The notes under the pieces were generated by a model, which was not told the origin of the DNA, did no database searches, and was given only the letters and a program-made list of their open reading frames with translations. This document shows, piece by piece, positions 45,120 to 55,770 of a stretch of DNA of 64,000 nucleotides (its first letter is position 1; the number at the start of each line of letters is the position of its first letter). The translations under genes were made by a program, and so were the position numbers. The DNA comes from Prevotella sp. tc2-28 (GTDB taxonomy: Bacteria; Bacteroidota; Bacteroidia; Bacteroidales; Bacteroidaceae). Where the stretch lies: assembly GCF_900107705.1 (NCBI RefSeq), contig NZ_FNRE01000017.1:1-64000 (forward strand). Reading direction: 5' to 3'.

Positions 45120-47156
45120 ATGAAACGACTGATTATTCAACTATTGGCGCTGACGGCAGTCACTACCGTCATGGCGCAAAACCCGTATCTGCCGTTGTGG
45201 GAGCACGTGCCCGACGGCGAACCCCGTGTGTTTGAAGACCCTGACCATCCCGGTAAGATGCGAGCCTACATCATCGGTTCGCACGACACCCACTTCACCC
45301 AGTATTGCGGCAACGACATCCGCATGTGGTCGGCTCCCGTGGAGGACCTGACGCAATGGCGCGACGAGGGACCTATCTTCTCGTGGTTCGTCAACGGACA
45401 GTGGGACACGATGTTTGCGCCCGACCTGGTGGAGGTGAAAGACAAGCAGACCGGCAAGAAGACCTATTGGCTCTATCCCCACAGCCGTGGCTGGCAACGC
45501 GTGCCGATGGTCTGCAAGGGTGACCGTCCCAACGGACCTTTTGTGCCCGTCAACCTGACTGCCGACGGTACGAAGTGCGTCGACGGGTCGCTCATCGACT
45601 TTGATCCCTCCGTGTTTATCGAAACGGTGACCAACAAGAAAGACAAAGACTTCGACCGTGGCTTCCGTGCCTACGTGTTCTATGGCTTTCAGCACTCTAC
45701 GGCTTGCCAGCTTGACCAGAACACGATGTACTCCAAGCGCGAGGGCACCGAGCTCATCGATCCCTTCATTCCCGCCAGCAGTCGCGACGGCAAACTGTTG
45801 GACAAGGCCGGCAGCGAGTATAAGGCACTCTACAAAGGACAGAACCCCCTCGACTTCAATTTCTTCGAGGCATCCTCCATTCGCCAGGTAGGCAACAAAT
45901 ACGTGATGGTGTTCTCCGGCTATAGCGGTCAGGAGTACGGACAGGGAGCCACCAACTCCGCCCTGCGCTATGCCTTCGGCGACTCACCGCTCGGTCCGTG
46001 GCGCTCCGGTGGCGTGCTGGTTGACTCGCGTGGCGTGGTGCTGGGTGAAGATGGTTCCAAGCTCATCACCACCAATGCCGGCCATAATACCCACGGTTCA
46101 CTGCAGGAAATCAACGGCCAGTGGTATGTGTTCTATCACCGTCCACCACGCGGTTTCGGCAATGCCCGTCAGACGATGGTGGCTCCTGTGAAGATAACAT
46201 GGGACAAGAAATCCGTTGCCAAGGGTGGTGTCGTGAAGATTACCGGTTACGACCCTTATAGCAAGGATAACGAGTGGACCGCCAAGGCTGCCGATGGCAA
46301 CCACTATACCGGTGCCGAGGTGACTAGCGAAGGTTTCCAGATTTTCGGTCTGCCTCCCTATGCCTATTATTCTGCCGGTATCGCCTGCTTTATGTACGGC
46401 CCCAACAGCAACCAGTATATGCAGGACAACTTCGATGTGTGGAACAACTCCATGGACCTGGCTGGTATTCAGAATGGTGGTATCGTCGGTTTCAAATACT
46501 TTGGCTTTGGCGGTCTGGCACAGGACACCAAGGGTTTGAAAGCCTTCGACGGCATCAAGCAGGGTGACAATGCCTACCTGAACCTGAACCTGACCAGTAG
46601 CGGCAAGGGTGCCTTCAAGATTCATGTGAAGATGGACGACCCCTGGAAAGGTCCCGAGATTGCCGTCTTCGACATCCCGGCTGATGCCAAGGGTACATCG
46701 GTGTACCAACAGCGCGTGCCTGCCGTTGAAGGACTGACGGGTAAGCATGCCATCTACCTGGTGGCAGAAGGTCCGGAGGTAGCACAACCCCAACAGCCAC
46801 AGCGCGGACAGTTTGGCCGTCGCCAGGAACCCCAGCGCCCACAGGGACTCTTCGACCTGCACGGCATCGGTTTCTCTCGCGGAACGGCTTTTGCCACACC
46901 CGTTGTCCCGAAGGTGACGATTATGGCAGACGGTAAGCGGCTGAACATCCCCGATACGCCCATCCGTACCACCAACCAGAACGGCTATACCGACCTGACT
47001 CGCTATCAGGTGTTTGGTCCGTTGCTGTCCACCACCAAGTTGACTGCTACGTCAAGCGTGTCTGGTGTGACTTTCGAGATCAGTCCCGTCACCGCTGGAC
47101 GAGCCACCGTGAAGGCCAAGTACATGGGGAAAGAGAAGATATTCTTGATTAATTAA
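45120..47156 (+). CDS. GH43-family enzyme (beta-xylosidase/arabinofuranosidase type) with beta-sandwich end
   Basis: 678 aa, signal peptide ending TVMAQ. GH43 five-bladed propeller in about residues 22-380. The early Asp of VFEDPDHPGKMRAYIIGSHD is the probable base, the Asp of SLIDFDPSVFI the modulator and the Glu of FFEASSIRQVGNKYVMVFSG the acid. Carbohydrate-binding-like regions follow (NNSMDLAGIQNGGIVGFKYF; then FDLHGIGFSRGT). A Gln/Pro/Arg-rich insertion (QPQQPQRGQFGRRQEPQRPQ) breaks the second half near residue 560. The enzyme likely removes arabinose or terminal xylose. It follows GH3 after a stem-loop and is 2 bp from the GH97-GH3 fusion. Confidence 0.85.
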   Translation: MKRLIIQLLALTAVTTVMAQNPYLPLWEHVPDGEPRVFEDPDHPGKMRAYIIGSHDTHFTQYCGNDIRMWSAPVEDLTQWRDEGPIFSWFVNGQWDTMFAPDLVEVKDKQTGKKTYWLYPHSRGWQRVPMVCKGDRPNGPFVPVNLTADGTKCVDGSLIDFDPSVFIETVTNKKDKDFDRGFRAYVFYGFQHSTACQLDQNTMYSKREGTELIDPFIPASSRDGKLLDKAGSEYKALYKGQNPLDFNFFEASSIRQVGNKYVMVFSGYSGQEYGQGATNSALRYAFGDSPLGPWRSGGVLVDSRGVVLGEDGSKLITTNAGHNTHGSLQEINGQWYVFYHRPPRGFGNARQTMVAPVKITWDKKSVAKGGVVKITGYDPYSKDNEWTAKAADGNHYTGAEVTSEGFQIFGLPPYAYYSAGIACFMYGPNSNQYMQDNFDVWNNSMDLAGIQNGGIVGFKYFGFGGLAQDTKGLKAFDGIKQGDNAYLNLNLTSSGKGAFKIHVKMDDPWKGPEIAVFDIPADAKGTSVYQQRVPAVEGLTGKHAIYLVAEGPEVAQPQQPQRGQFGRRQEPQRPQGLFDLHGIGFSRGTAFATPVVPKVTIMADGKRLNIPDTPIRTTNQNGYTDLTRYQVFGPLLSTTKLTATSSVSGVTFEISPVTAGRATVKAKYMGKEKIFLIN

Positions 47157-47158
47157 GT

Positions 47159-50100
47159 GTGAGAAACCAACTTTTATGCCTACTGCTATGCCCACTGCTG
47201 GCCATGGCTGCACCGGTGAAGTCGCCTAACGGGAAGCTATCGGCTCAGCTCAGCGGGAAGACACTGACTGTCAGTTACCACCAACAGAAGGTGCTTGAAA
47301 TCGTCGATGTCGTTGAGGCAGGAAAGCCGTTGACGTTCGTTCGTGCGGTCCATGATGATTATCAGATGTTGACGGGAAAGCGATTGCATTGTAGCAACCA
47401 AGCCAACGAGTACCGTCAGGGGGCTTTGGTGCTCCGCATGTATAATGACGGCATTGCCTTTCGTTATGAAGGTAAGGTGACTGCGCAACCAGCCTACCGT
47501 ATTCCTGAGGGTACGCGCCGCTGGATGCAACAGTGGTGTGAGTCGTATGAAGGCTTCTTCCCCCTTGCCACGACATACAAGGTCGCTCCTGTCCCCTCTT
47601 TCAGCGGTATCTCGAAGTCAGCAGAAGGCTGGAACAACCGTTGGGGCTATCCCGCGTTGTTGGAGGAGAGCAACGCCTTCGTACTGATTTCAGAAGCGAA
47701 TATCGAACACGGACAGGCTGCCTCCTACCTGATCAACGACGGTGAACTGTTCCGTGTTGTCCCTGCATCCCCTTCCTCCTTTCAGAATACTGGCGAGAAA
47801 GGGCATACCCCCTGGCGCATAGCTATTATAGGACAATTAAAGGATGTCGTGGAGTCTACTTTGGTGACTGATGTGTCTGCACCTTCCATGATTGCCGCCC
47901 CCAGCTGGATCGAGCCCGGCGTGGCATCGTGGATATATTGGGCCTACAATCATGGCTCTAACGATTATGATATTGTCAAGCAGTATGTCGACCTGGCCTG
48001 GGCACTTCATCTTCCCTATGTGCTGATTGATGCCGAATGGGACACGATGAAGGGCAAAACCATAGAGGACGCTGTGGTTTATGCCAAGGCGAAGGGCGTT
48101 AAGCCGCTTATCTGGTATAACTCATCCATCGGGTGGGTTGATGGTGCCCCGACACCGAAGTTCCGCCTGAACAAACCAGCCGACTGTGAACGCGAGTTCG
48201 CATGGTGTGAGAAAATCGGGGTAGCCGGTGTGAAGATAGACTTCTTCTCGGGTGACAACCAGCGTAATATGGATTTCCAGCTAGAACTGCTCGAACGAGC
48301 CGCCCGTCATCATCTGCTGGTTAATTTCCATGGTGCCACCATTCCCCGCGGATGGCAGCGCACATGGCCTAACCTGATGACTACCGAGGGCGTATACGGT
48401 GCTGAGTGGTACAATAACGTAGCCACTTTCACCGACAAGGCTGCCTGCCACAACGCCACCCTGCCGTTTACGCGTAATGTCATCGGTCCGATGGACTATA
48501 CCCCCTGTGCTTTCAGCGACTCACAGCATCCGCACATCACCACCCATGCCCACGAACTCGCCCTCACCGTACTCTTCGAGAGTGCCCTGCAGCACCTGGC
48601 AGACCGTCCAGAGAGTTTCCTCTCGCAACCTCAGGAGGTACGGCAGTTCTTCGGCACACTACCCACCGTATGGGATGATACCCGACTCATCAGCGGTTAT
48701 CCTGGTGAGTATGTCGTCATGGCGCGTCGTCATGGCGGCACATGGTATGTTGCAGGCATCAACGGCAAGGATGTACCCAAAACCCTCGATCTCTCGTCTC
48801 TTACCTCTTACCTCTCACCTCTTACCTCTTACCTCTCACCACTCACCTCTCCAAAAATTACCCTTTTTGCCGATGGTCATCCCTGGGCAATATCACACCT
48901 CACACAATTTCCCAAGCAGATATGCTGCCAGCCTCGTGGCGGTTTTGTGATGGTCATCTGTGATAAAAAAGATGAAAAACAAATGTTGGATATGGAACAA
49001 ACCATCAACGAACTATACAACCGCATGTCGCAGCAGTCACGTATCGCCCAGCTGCGGAGTATGTATATGGACGAGCTCTTCGACGAAGCGGGCCGTCTAG
49101 ATACCGCCAAGTGCCGTCAACTGATACCCTACGGCATCGGCCATTTCTCACAGTTTGCCATGCAGAAACCCCGCAGTCCGCAGACGTTGCGAGACCGTGC
49201 CGCAGCCATTCAGGATTGGCTTGTGCACCACACCCCCGATGGCATCCCAGCCTTGCTGCACGAAGAAGTGTTGACCGGTGTCAATACCGTAGGTGCAACC
49301 ATCTATCCGCAACAGATAGGACAGGCTTGTTCCTTTAACCCTATGCTGGCGGAATTGAAGACACGTCAGACCAGTACCTTCATGCGCAAGATGGGTGGGG
49401 TATTATCCCTCTCTCCCATGGTCGACGTATGCCGCGTGCCTTCTTTCAATCGCTTGGAGGAATCCTTCGGTGAGGACGGGTATTTGTCTGCTGTCATGGG
49501 AACAGCTTTCGTGCGTGGATTACAGCAAGGAGACCTGACGAAAGGTGTCGGAGCCTGTTCGAAGCACTACCTGGGCTATGGCGGTGGGGGCGATGCCGAC
49601 GAGAAAGAGCTGATGGAGGAAATCCTACTGCCCCATGAGACGATGATTCGTGTGGCGGGCAGTAAGGCTGTCATGCCCGGATATCATGCCGTACATGGTA
49701 CCAAGTGTGTAGCCAACAGCGAAATTCTCAAAGATATCTTGCGCGACTACCTAGGCTTTGACGGCATGGTTGTCAGCGATTATACGGCTATCAACCAATT
49801 GTACGACCTGCCCGACGCAGTGCATAAGGCCGCTGCAGCCATTAATGGTGGCAACGACGTCGATTTTCCCGAAGGTGCCGACTACCGGCATTTGCAGGAA
49901 GCTCTTGATAAGGGACTGGTCCTGCCAGAGGCCTTCGAACGTGCTGTTAAGAACGTGCTGCGTTATAAGTATCGGGCCGGTCTCTTCTCGGAAGATGCCT
50001 ATCTGTATAGCAAGGAACCCATCTCCTGCGACAGTCCTGAGGAACGGCAGACAGCCTATGATATTGCTGTCCAGTCGGTAGTACTTCTTGAAAACAATGG

Positions 50101-51259
50101 GGTGTTGCCTTTGAAGAAAGTGAAGAACGTTCTGCTGACAGGTCCCAATGCCAACAGTATCTGGGCAATGTGCGGTGACTATACCTATCCCGCCATGTCC
50201 TATTTCTGGAAGAAGATGGACTATACCTCTGCAGAGCCTCACATCGTCAGATTGCTGGAAGGCATGCAGAATCGCAAGCCTGCAAATATCAACGTGATGT
50301 ATTCGCGAGGATGCGACTGGACGGAGGAGATAGAGACCAAGTTCAGTGAGTTAGGCGACGAACGTGCCTGGGAGTATGACATCCTACATCGCAAGGTGGA
50401 TGCTGGCGAGCTAGCCGACGAGGACGAAGCCCTCCGCATGGCTCGTGAGGCTGATGTCATTGTGGCTGCCATGGGTGAGAACGTGATGCTTTGCGGCGAG
50501 AACCGTGACCGCCAGGGGCTGCACTTGCCGGGCAAGCAGGCGCAGTATGTCGAGAAACTTATCCAGACCGGAAAACCGGTGGTGCTGGTAATGTTCGGTG
50601 GACGTGCGCAGGTCGTCTCAGGTTTGGCGGAGCGCTGTGCTGCTGTCATTCAGGCCTGGTATCCTGGTGAAGAAGGTGGCCATGCTGTAGCTGACATCCT
50701 CTATGGCCACGTATCACCATCTGCCAAACTTTCCGTCAGTTATCCTAATACGGAGGTCTATGAATCCCTTTGCTATAACCGTTCTGTCACCCTAGACCCT
50801 CGTGTGCAGTGGCCTTTCGGCTACGGCTTGTCCTATACCCGTTTTGCGTATAAGAACCTGAAGGTAGAAAGTAAGACTCAGACAACAGCACCCTATGTCG
50901 ACCTGTCGTTTGATGTACGGAACACCGGCAGTGTGGCTGCTGATGAGATTGCCCAGGTTTATCTCTCGCCTAAGGGTGACAATCCGATGCTCCGACCTAT
51001 TCAGTTGCAGGGCTTCGCACGTGTGTCCCTTCAACCAGGCGAGACCAAAAAAGTCAGCGTCAGACTGTATACCGACCAGTTTGGGTATTACAGTCATGAG
51101 GGTGGTAAGCGGCAGTGGAACATTATCCCAGGAACGTTTACGGTTAAGGTGGGCAGTTCTTCGCAAGACATCCGTCTGCAGGCTTCGGTTACCCTGACAG
51201 GTTCTCCTGTCGGCAAGCCACTTCGTGATCATTATTTCGCTAACATATCCATACAATGA
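47159..51259 (+). CDS. GH97-GH3 fusion glycoside hydrolase
   Basis: 1366 aa from a GTG start 2 bp after the GH43 stop. Residues about 18-610 are a GH97 enzyme: N-terminal sandwich (VKSPNGKLSAQLSGKTLTVS), barrel with VLIDAEWDTMKGK, VAGVKIDFFSGDNQ, LVNFHGATIPRGWQRTWPNL. The KIDFFSGD Asp suits a retaining GH97 such as an alpha-galactosidase. After a short linker, residues about 620-1345 are a GH3 beta-glycosidase: PALLHEEVLTG, KHYLGYGGGGDADE, the Asp of MVVSDYTAINQ (about 874), GENVMLCGENRDRQG and a fibronectin-type end. The junction region holds SLTSYLSPLTSYLSPLTS from a 21-bp repeat. One chain could remove an alpha side sugar and then act on the exposed beta-linked residue. The stop overlaps the GH31 start. 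Confidence 0.88.
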   Translation: MRNQLLCLLLCPLLAMAAPVKSPNGKLSAQLSGKTLTVSYHQQKVLEIVDVVEAGKPLTFVRAVHDDYQMLTGKRLHCSNQANEYRQGALVLRMYNDGIAFRYEGKVTAQPAYRIPEGTRRWMQQWCESYEGFFPLATTYKVAPVPSFSGISKSAEGWNNRWGYPALLEESNAFVLISEANIEHGQAASYLINDGELFRVVPASPSSFQNTGEKGHTPWRIAIIGQLKDVVESTLVTDVSAPSMIAAPSWIEPGVASWIYWAYNHGSNDYDIVKQYVDLAWALHLPYVLIDAEWDTMKGKTIEDAVVYAKAKGVKPLIWYNSSIGWVDGAPTPKFRLNKPADCEREFAWCEKIGVAGVKIDFFSGDNQRNMDFQLELLERAARHHLLVNFHGATIPRGWQRTWPNLMTTEGVYGAEWYNNVATFTDKAACHNATLPFTRNVIGPMDYTPCAFSDSQHPHITTHAHELALTVLFESALQHLADRPESFLSQPQEVRQFFGTLPTVWDDTRLISGYPGEYVVMARRHGGTWYVAGINGKDVPKTLDLSSLTSYLSPLTSYLSPLTSPKITLFADGHPWAISHLTQFPKQICCQPRGGFVMVICDKKDEKQMLDMEQTINELYNRMSQQSRIAQLRSMYMDELFDEAGRLDTAKCRQLIPYGIGHFSQFAMQKPRSPQTLRDRAAAIQDWLVHHTPDGIPALLHEEVLTGVNTVGATIYPQQIGQACSFNPMLAELKTRQTSTFMRKMGGVLSLSPMVDVCRVPSFNRLEESFGEDGYLSAVMGTAFVRGLQQGDLTKGVGACSKHYLGYGGGGDADEKELMEEILLPHETMIRVAGSKAVMPGYHAVHGTKCVANSEILKDILRDYLGFDGMVVSDYTAINQLYDLPDAVHKAAAAINGGNDVDFPEGADYRHLQEALDKGLVLPEAFERAVKNVLRYKYRAGLFSEDAYLYSKEPISCDSPEERQTAYDIAVQSVVLLENNGVLPLKKVKNVLLTGPNANSIWAMCGDYTYPAMSYFWKKMDYTSAEPHIVRLLEGMQNRKPANINVMYSRGCDWTEEIETKFSELGDERAWEYDILHRKVDAGELADEDEALRMAREADVIVAAMGENVMLCGENRDRQGLHLPGKQAQYVEKLIQTGKPVVLVMFGGRAQVVSGLAERCAAVIQAWYPGEEGGHAVADILYGHVSPSAKLSVSYPNTEVYESLCYNRSVTLDPRVQWPFGYGLSYTRFAYKNLKVESKTQTTAPYVDLSFDVRNTGSVAADEIAQVYLSPKGDNPMLRPIQLQGFARVSLQPGETKKVSVRLYTDQFGYYSHEGGKRQWNIIPGTFTVKVGSSSQDIRLQASVTLTGSPVGKPLRDHYFANISIQ
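48790..48852 (+). repeat. 21-bp tandem simple repeat inside the GH97-GH3 gene
   Basis: CTCTTACCTCTTACCTCTCA plus C, repeated twice with partial flanking copies. In frame, it gives the heptad (SYLSPLT) within SSLTSYLSPLTSYLSPLTSP. Confidence 0.85.
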
Positions 51260-53415
51260 TGAAAAAGATAATTTTAATGTTATTGTGCTTGGCTGCAGTA
51301 TATGCTACAGCGCAAGAGAAGTTTACAGTGAGCTATGTAGCCAAAAACGCGGTGCGCATCCGGTATGCTGACCCATCGGTGCAGAACAATCTGCCGGAAT
51401 GGATATATGTTGACCAGACAGAGTGCCGTCAGCCCGACATCAAGGTTCGTGTGAAGGGCAATCAGCTGACCATTGCAGATCGCCGAGGGAAGGTTGTCTT
51501 CCGTGCCACCCGTCACGAATGGTCATCGGGTGTTGCCACACTGGCTTTCGACTCGCCAAGCGACGAGTGCCTTTTCGGTCTTGGCCAGTTTCAGGACGGA
51601 TACAGCAACGTGCGTGGCCTTTCCCGTCGCCTGACGCAGGTCAACACGCAGATTAGCTTGCCAATGTTGCTGTCCAGCAAGGGCTACGGTGTGCTGTGGA
51701 ACAATTACGGACTGACGGAGTATAACCCCTGTGCGCACCAGGTTGCGCTGCTGAAGCGTGAGGGAGCCGGTGCCCGTGATGTCGTCGACGTGACTTCCAC
51801 CGAAGGTGGCAAGAAGGAGGTACGTGAGCGTCACATCTTTGAGGCTACCGTCGACATTCCTGAGGAAGGCGACTATGCCTTGTTGTTGGATGTGGGCAGC
51901 AAGATGGCGCGTCGTCATAATCTGTGTATCGACGGACAACCCGTCATTGAAATGCAGAACATCTGGCTGCCGCCTACAGCATCCAAGAAGGTGAGGTTGA
52001 CCAAAGGTCGCCACCAACTGTCTGCTGAACTGACGGGTAACGATCACCCTGTGCTCTACTATCAGAAAGTCAAGGACGAGACCGTGTTCCGCTCACCAGT
52101 TGCTACTGCTGTTGACTACACCGTCTTCGTCGGTTCGCCTGACGAGATCATCGCATCGTACCGCCAGCTGACTGGCACGTGTCCGCAGATACCTAAGTGG
52201 GCACTGGGCTATATCCACTGCCGTGAGCGTTTCCATAGTTCTCAGGAGATTCTCGAAACTGCCCGCCGTTTCAAGTCGGAAGGCTTGCCCGTGAGCATGA
52301 TTGTACAGGACTGGCAGTACTGGGGAAAATACGGGTGGAACTCGATGAAGTTCGATGAGCGCTACTATCCCGATCCGAAGGCGCTGACCGATAGCCTGCA
52401 TCAGATGGATATCCGACTGATGCTCAGCGTATGGTCTAAGATAGATAAAAACTCAGATGTGGGCAAACAGATGGTACGCGACAACTACTATATTCCTGGC
52501 ACCGACTGGATTGACTTCTTCAACCCCCTGGCTGCTGCAGCCTATTGGCAGAACTTCCGCGAACGCCTGTTGCCTCTGGGCATCGATGCATGGTGGCAGG
52601 ATGCCACGGAACCAGAGAATGACGATCTCGAGGGTCGCCGTGTCAACAATGGACTATGGAGCGGAGAGCAGGTGCGTAACGTCTATCCGCTGCTGGTCAA
52701 CAAGACCGTCTATGAAGGCCTTGTAGCTGCAGGCCGAGAGCCGATGATACTGACGCGTTGCGGATTCCCTGGCATCCAGCGCTACGGCTCGGCATTGTGG
52801 AGCGGTGACGTGGGTAACGACTGGGAGACCTTACGCCGTCAGATTACTGCCGGACTGGGTGTGCAGGCTGCCGGTGTGCCCTGGTGGACCTACGATGCCG
52901 GAGGCTTCTTCCGTCCTGGCAATCAATATACCGATCAGGCGTATATCGAGCGTATGCTGCGCTGGATAGAACTGAGTGTTTACCTGCCATTGATGCGTGT
53001 TCACGGCTACATGAGCAATACCGAGCCTTGGAACTACGGTGATGAGGCGAAGCAGATTATTGCTGACTGTCTGAAAGAACGTGAACGCCTTCGTCCTTAC
53101 ATCGAGCAGTGTGCTGATCGGGTTTCTACAGCGGGCTATACCATCATGCGTCCACTGGTGTTCGACTTCGCCGACGATGCTGAGGCTCTTCGCCAGTCGT
53201 ATGAATACATGTTTGGTCCCTCGCTGCTTATCAGTCCTGTTACTGAGCCTGGCGTAAGCGAGTGGAAGACCTATCTGCCGAAGAACAAGGCAGGTTGGAA
53301 GGACCTTAGAAGTGGCAAGCACTATAAGGGAGGACAATACGTCACGACGCCTGTAGACAAGGCCCGCATCCCTGTATTCGTTCGTGTTGGGACAGAAAAA
53401 TATTTAAATCAATAA
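51256..53415 (+). CDS. GH31-family enzyme with PA14 insertion (alpha-xylosidase/alpha-glucosidase type)
   Basis: 719 aa, signal peptide ending VYATAQ. The GH31 N-terminal sandwich is interrupted by a PA14-like domain (about 188-268, DIPEEGDYALLLDVGSKMAR, HPVLYYQKVKDE). In the barrel, WWQDATEPENDD holds the nucleophile Asp (about 449) and ALWSGDVGNDWETLRRQI the acid/base Asp. Other family words are SMIVQDWQYWG and GVPWWTYDAGGFF. A PA14 insertion is known from xyloglucan alpha-xylosidases of Bacteroides. Here the enzyme may remove alpha-linked xylose or galactose from complex xylans. The ATG overlaps the previous stop (ATGA); a second ATG follows at once. Confidence 0.88.
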   Translation: MMKKIILMLLCLAAVYATAQEKFTVSYVAKNAVRIRYADPSVQNNLPEWIYVDQTECRQPDIKVRVKGNQLTIADRRGKVVFRATRHEWSSGVATLAFDSPSDECLFGLGQFQDGYSNVRGLSRRLTQVNTQISLPMLLSSKGYGVLWNNYGLTEYNPCAHQVALLKREGAGARDVVDVTSTEGGKKEVRERHIFEATVDIPEEGDYALLLDVGSKMARRHNLCIDGQPVIEMQNIWLPPTASKKVRLTKGRHQLSAELTGNDHPVLYYQKVKDETVFRSPVATAVDYTVFVGSPDEIIASYRQLTGTCPQIPKWALGYIHCRERFHSSQEILETARRFKSEGLPVSMIVQDWQYWGKYGWNSMKFDERYYPDPKALTDSLHQMDIRLMLSVWSKIDKNSDVGKQMVRDNYYIPGTDWIDFFNPLAAAAYWQNFRERLLPLGIDAWWQDATEPENDDLEGRRVNNGLWSGEQVRNVYPLLVNKTVYEGLVAAGREPMILTRCGFPGIQRYGSALWSGDVGNDWETLRRQITAGLGVQAAGVPWWTYDAGGFFRPGNQYTDQAYIERMLRWIELSVYLPLMRVHGYMSNTEPWNYGDEAKQIIADCLKERERLRPYIEQCADRVSTAGYTIMRPLVFDFADDAEALRQSYEYMFGPSLLISPVTEPGVSEWKTYLPKNKAGWKDLRSGKHYKGGQYVTTPVDKARIPVFVRVGTEKYLNQ

Positions 53416-53421
53416 AAATAG

Positions 53422-55677
<2,256 letters not shown>

Positions 55678-55681
55678 CATC

Positions 55682-55748
55682 AGGTTACATTTACGATAGT
55701 TTATGATACATACGGGAATGAGAGTATAGCAGATTGTTTGTATCTTTG
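55682..55748 (+). promoter_or_regulatory. Promoter and candidate HTCS operator of the GH95 operon
   Basis: AGGTTACAT (55682-55690) and ATGATACAT (55703-55711), 21 bp apart; then 29 bp; then TATCTTTG (55741-55748) followed by CA. A further ATGTAACAT overlaps the upstream stop codon (55672-55680). No TTTG at -33. Confidence 0.7.
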
Positions 55749-55770
55749 CAATCTGAAAAGTTAAAACAAT

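Noticed and set aside
46780..46850. Gln/Pro-rich stretch in the GH43 gene as another microrepeat
   Set aside because: The DNA shows no regular unit; it is a low-complexity protein segment only.
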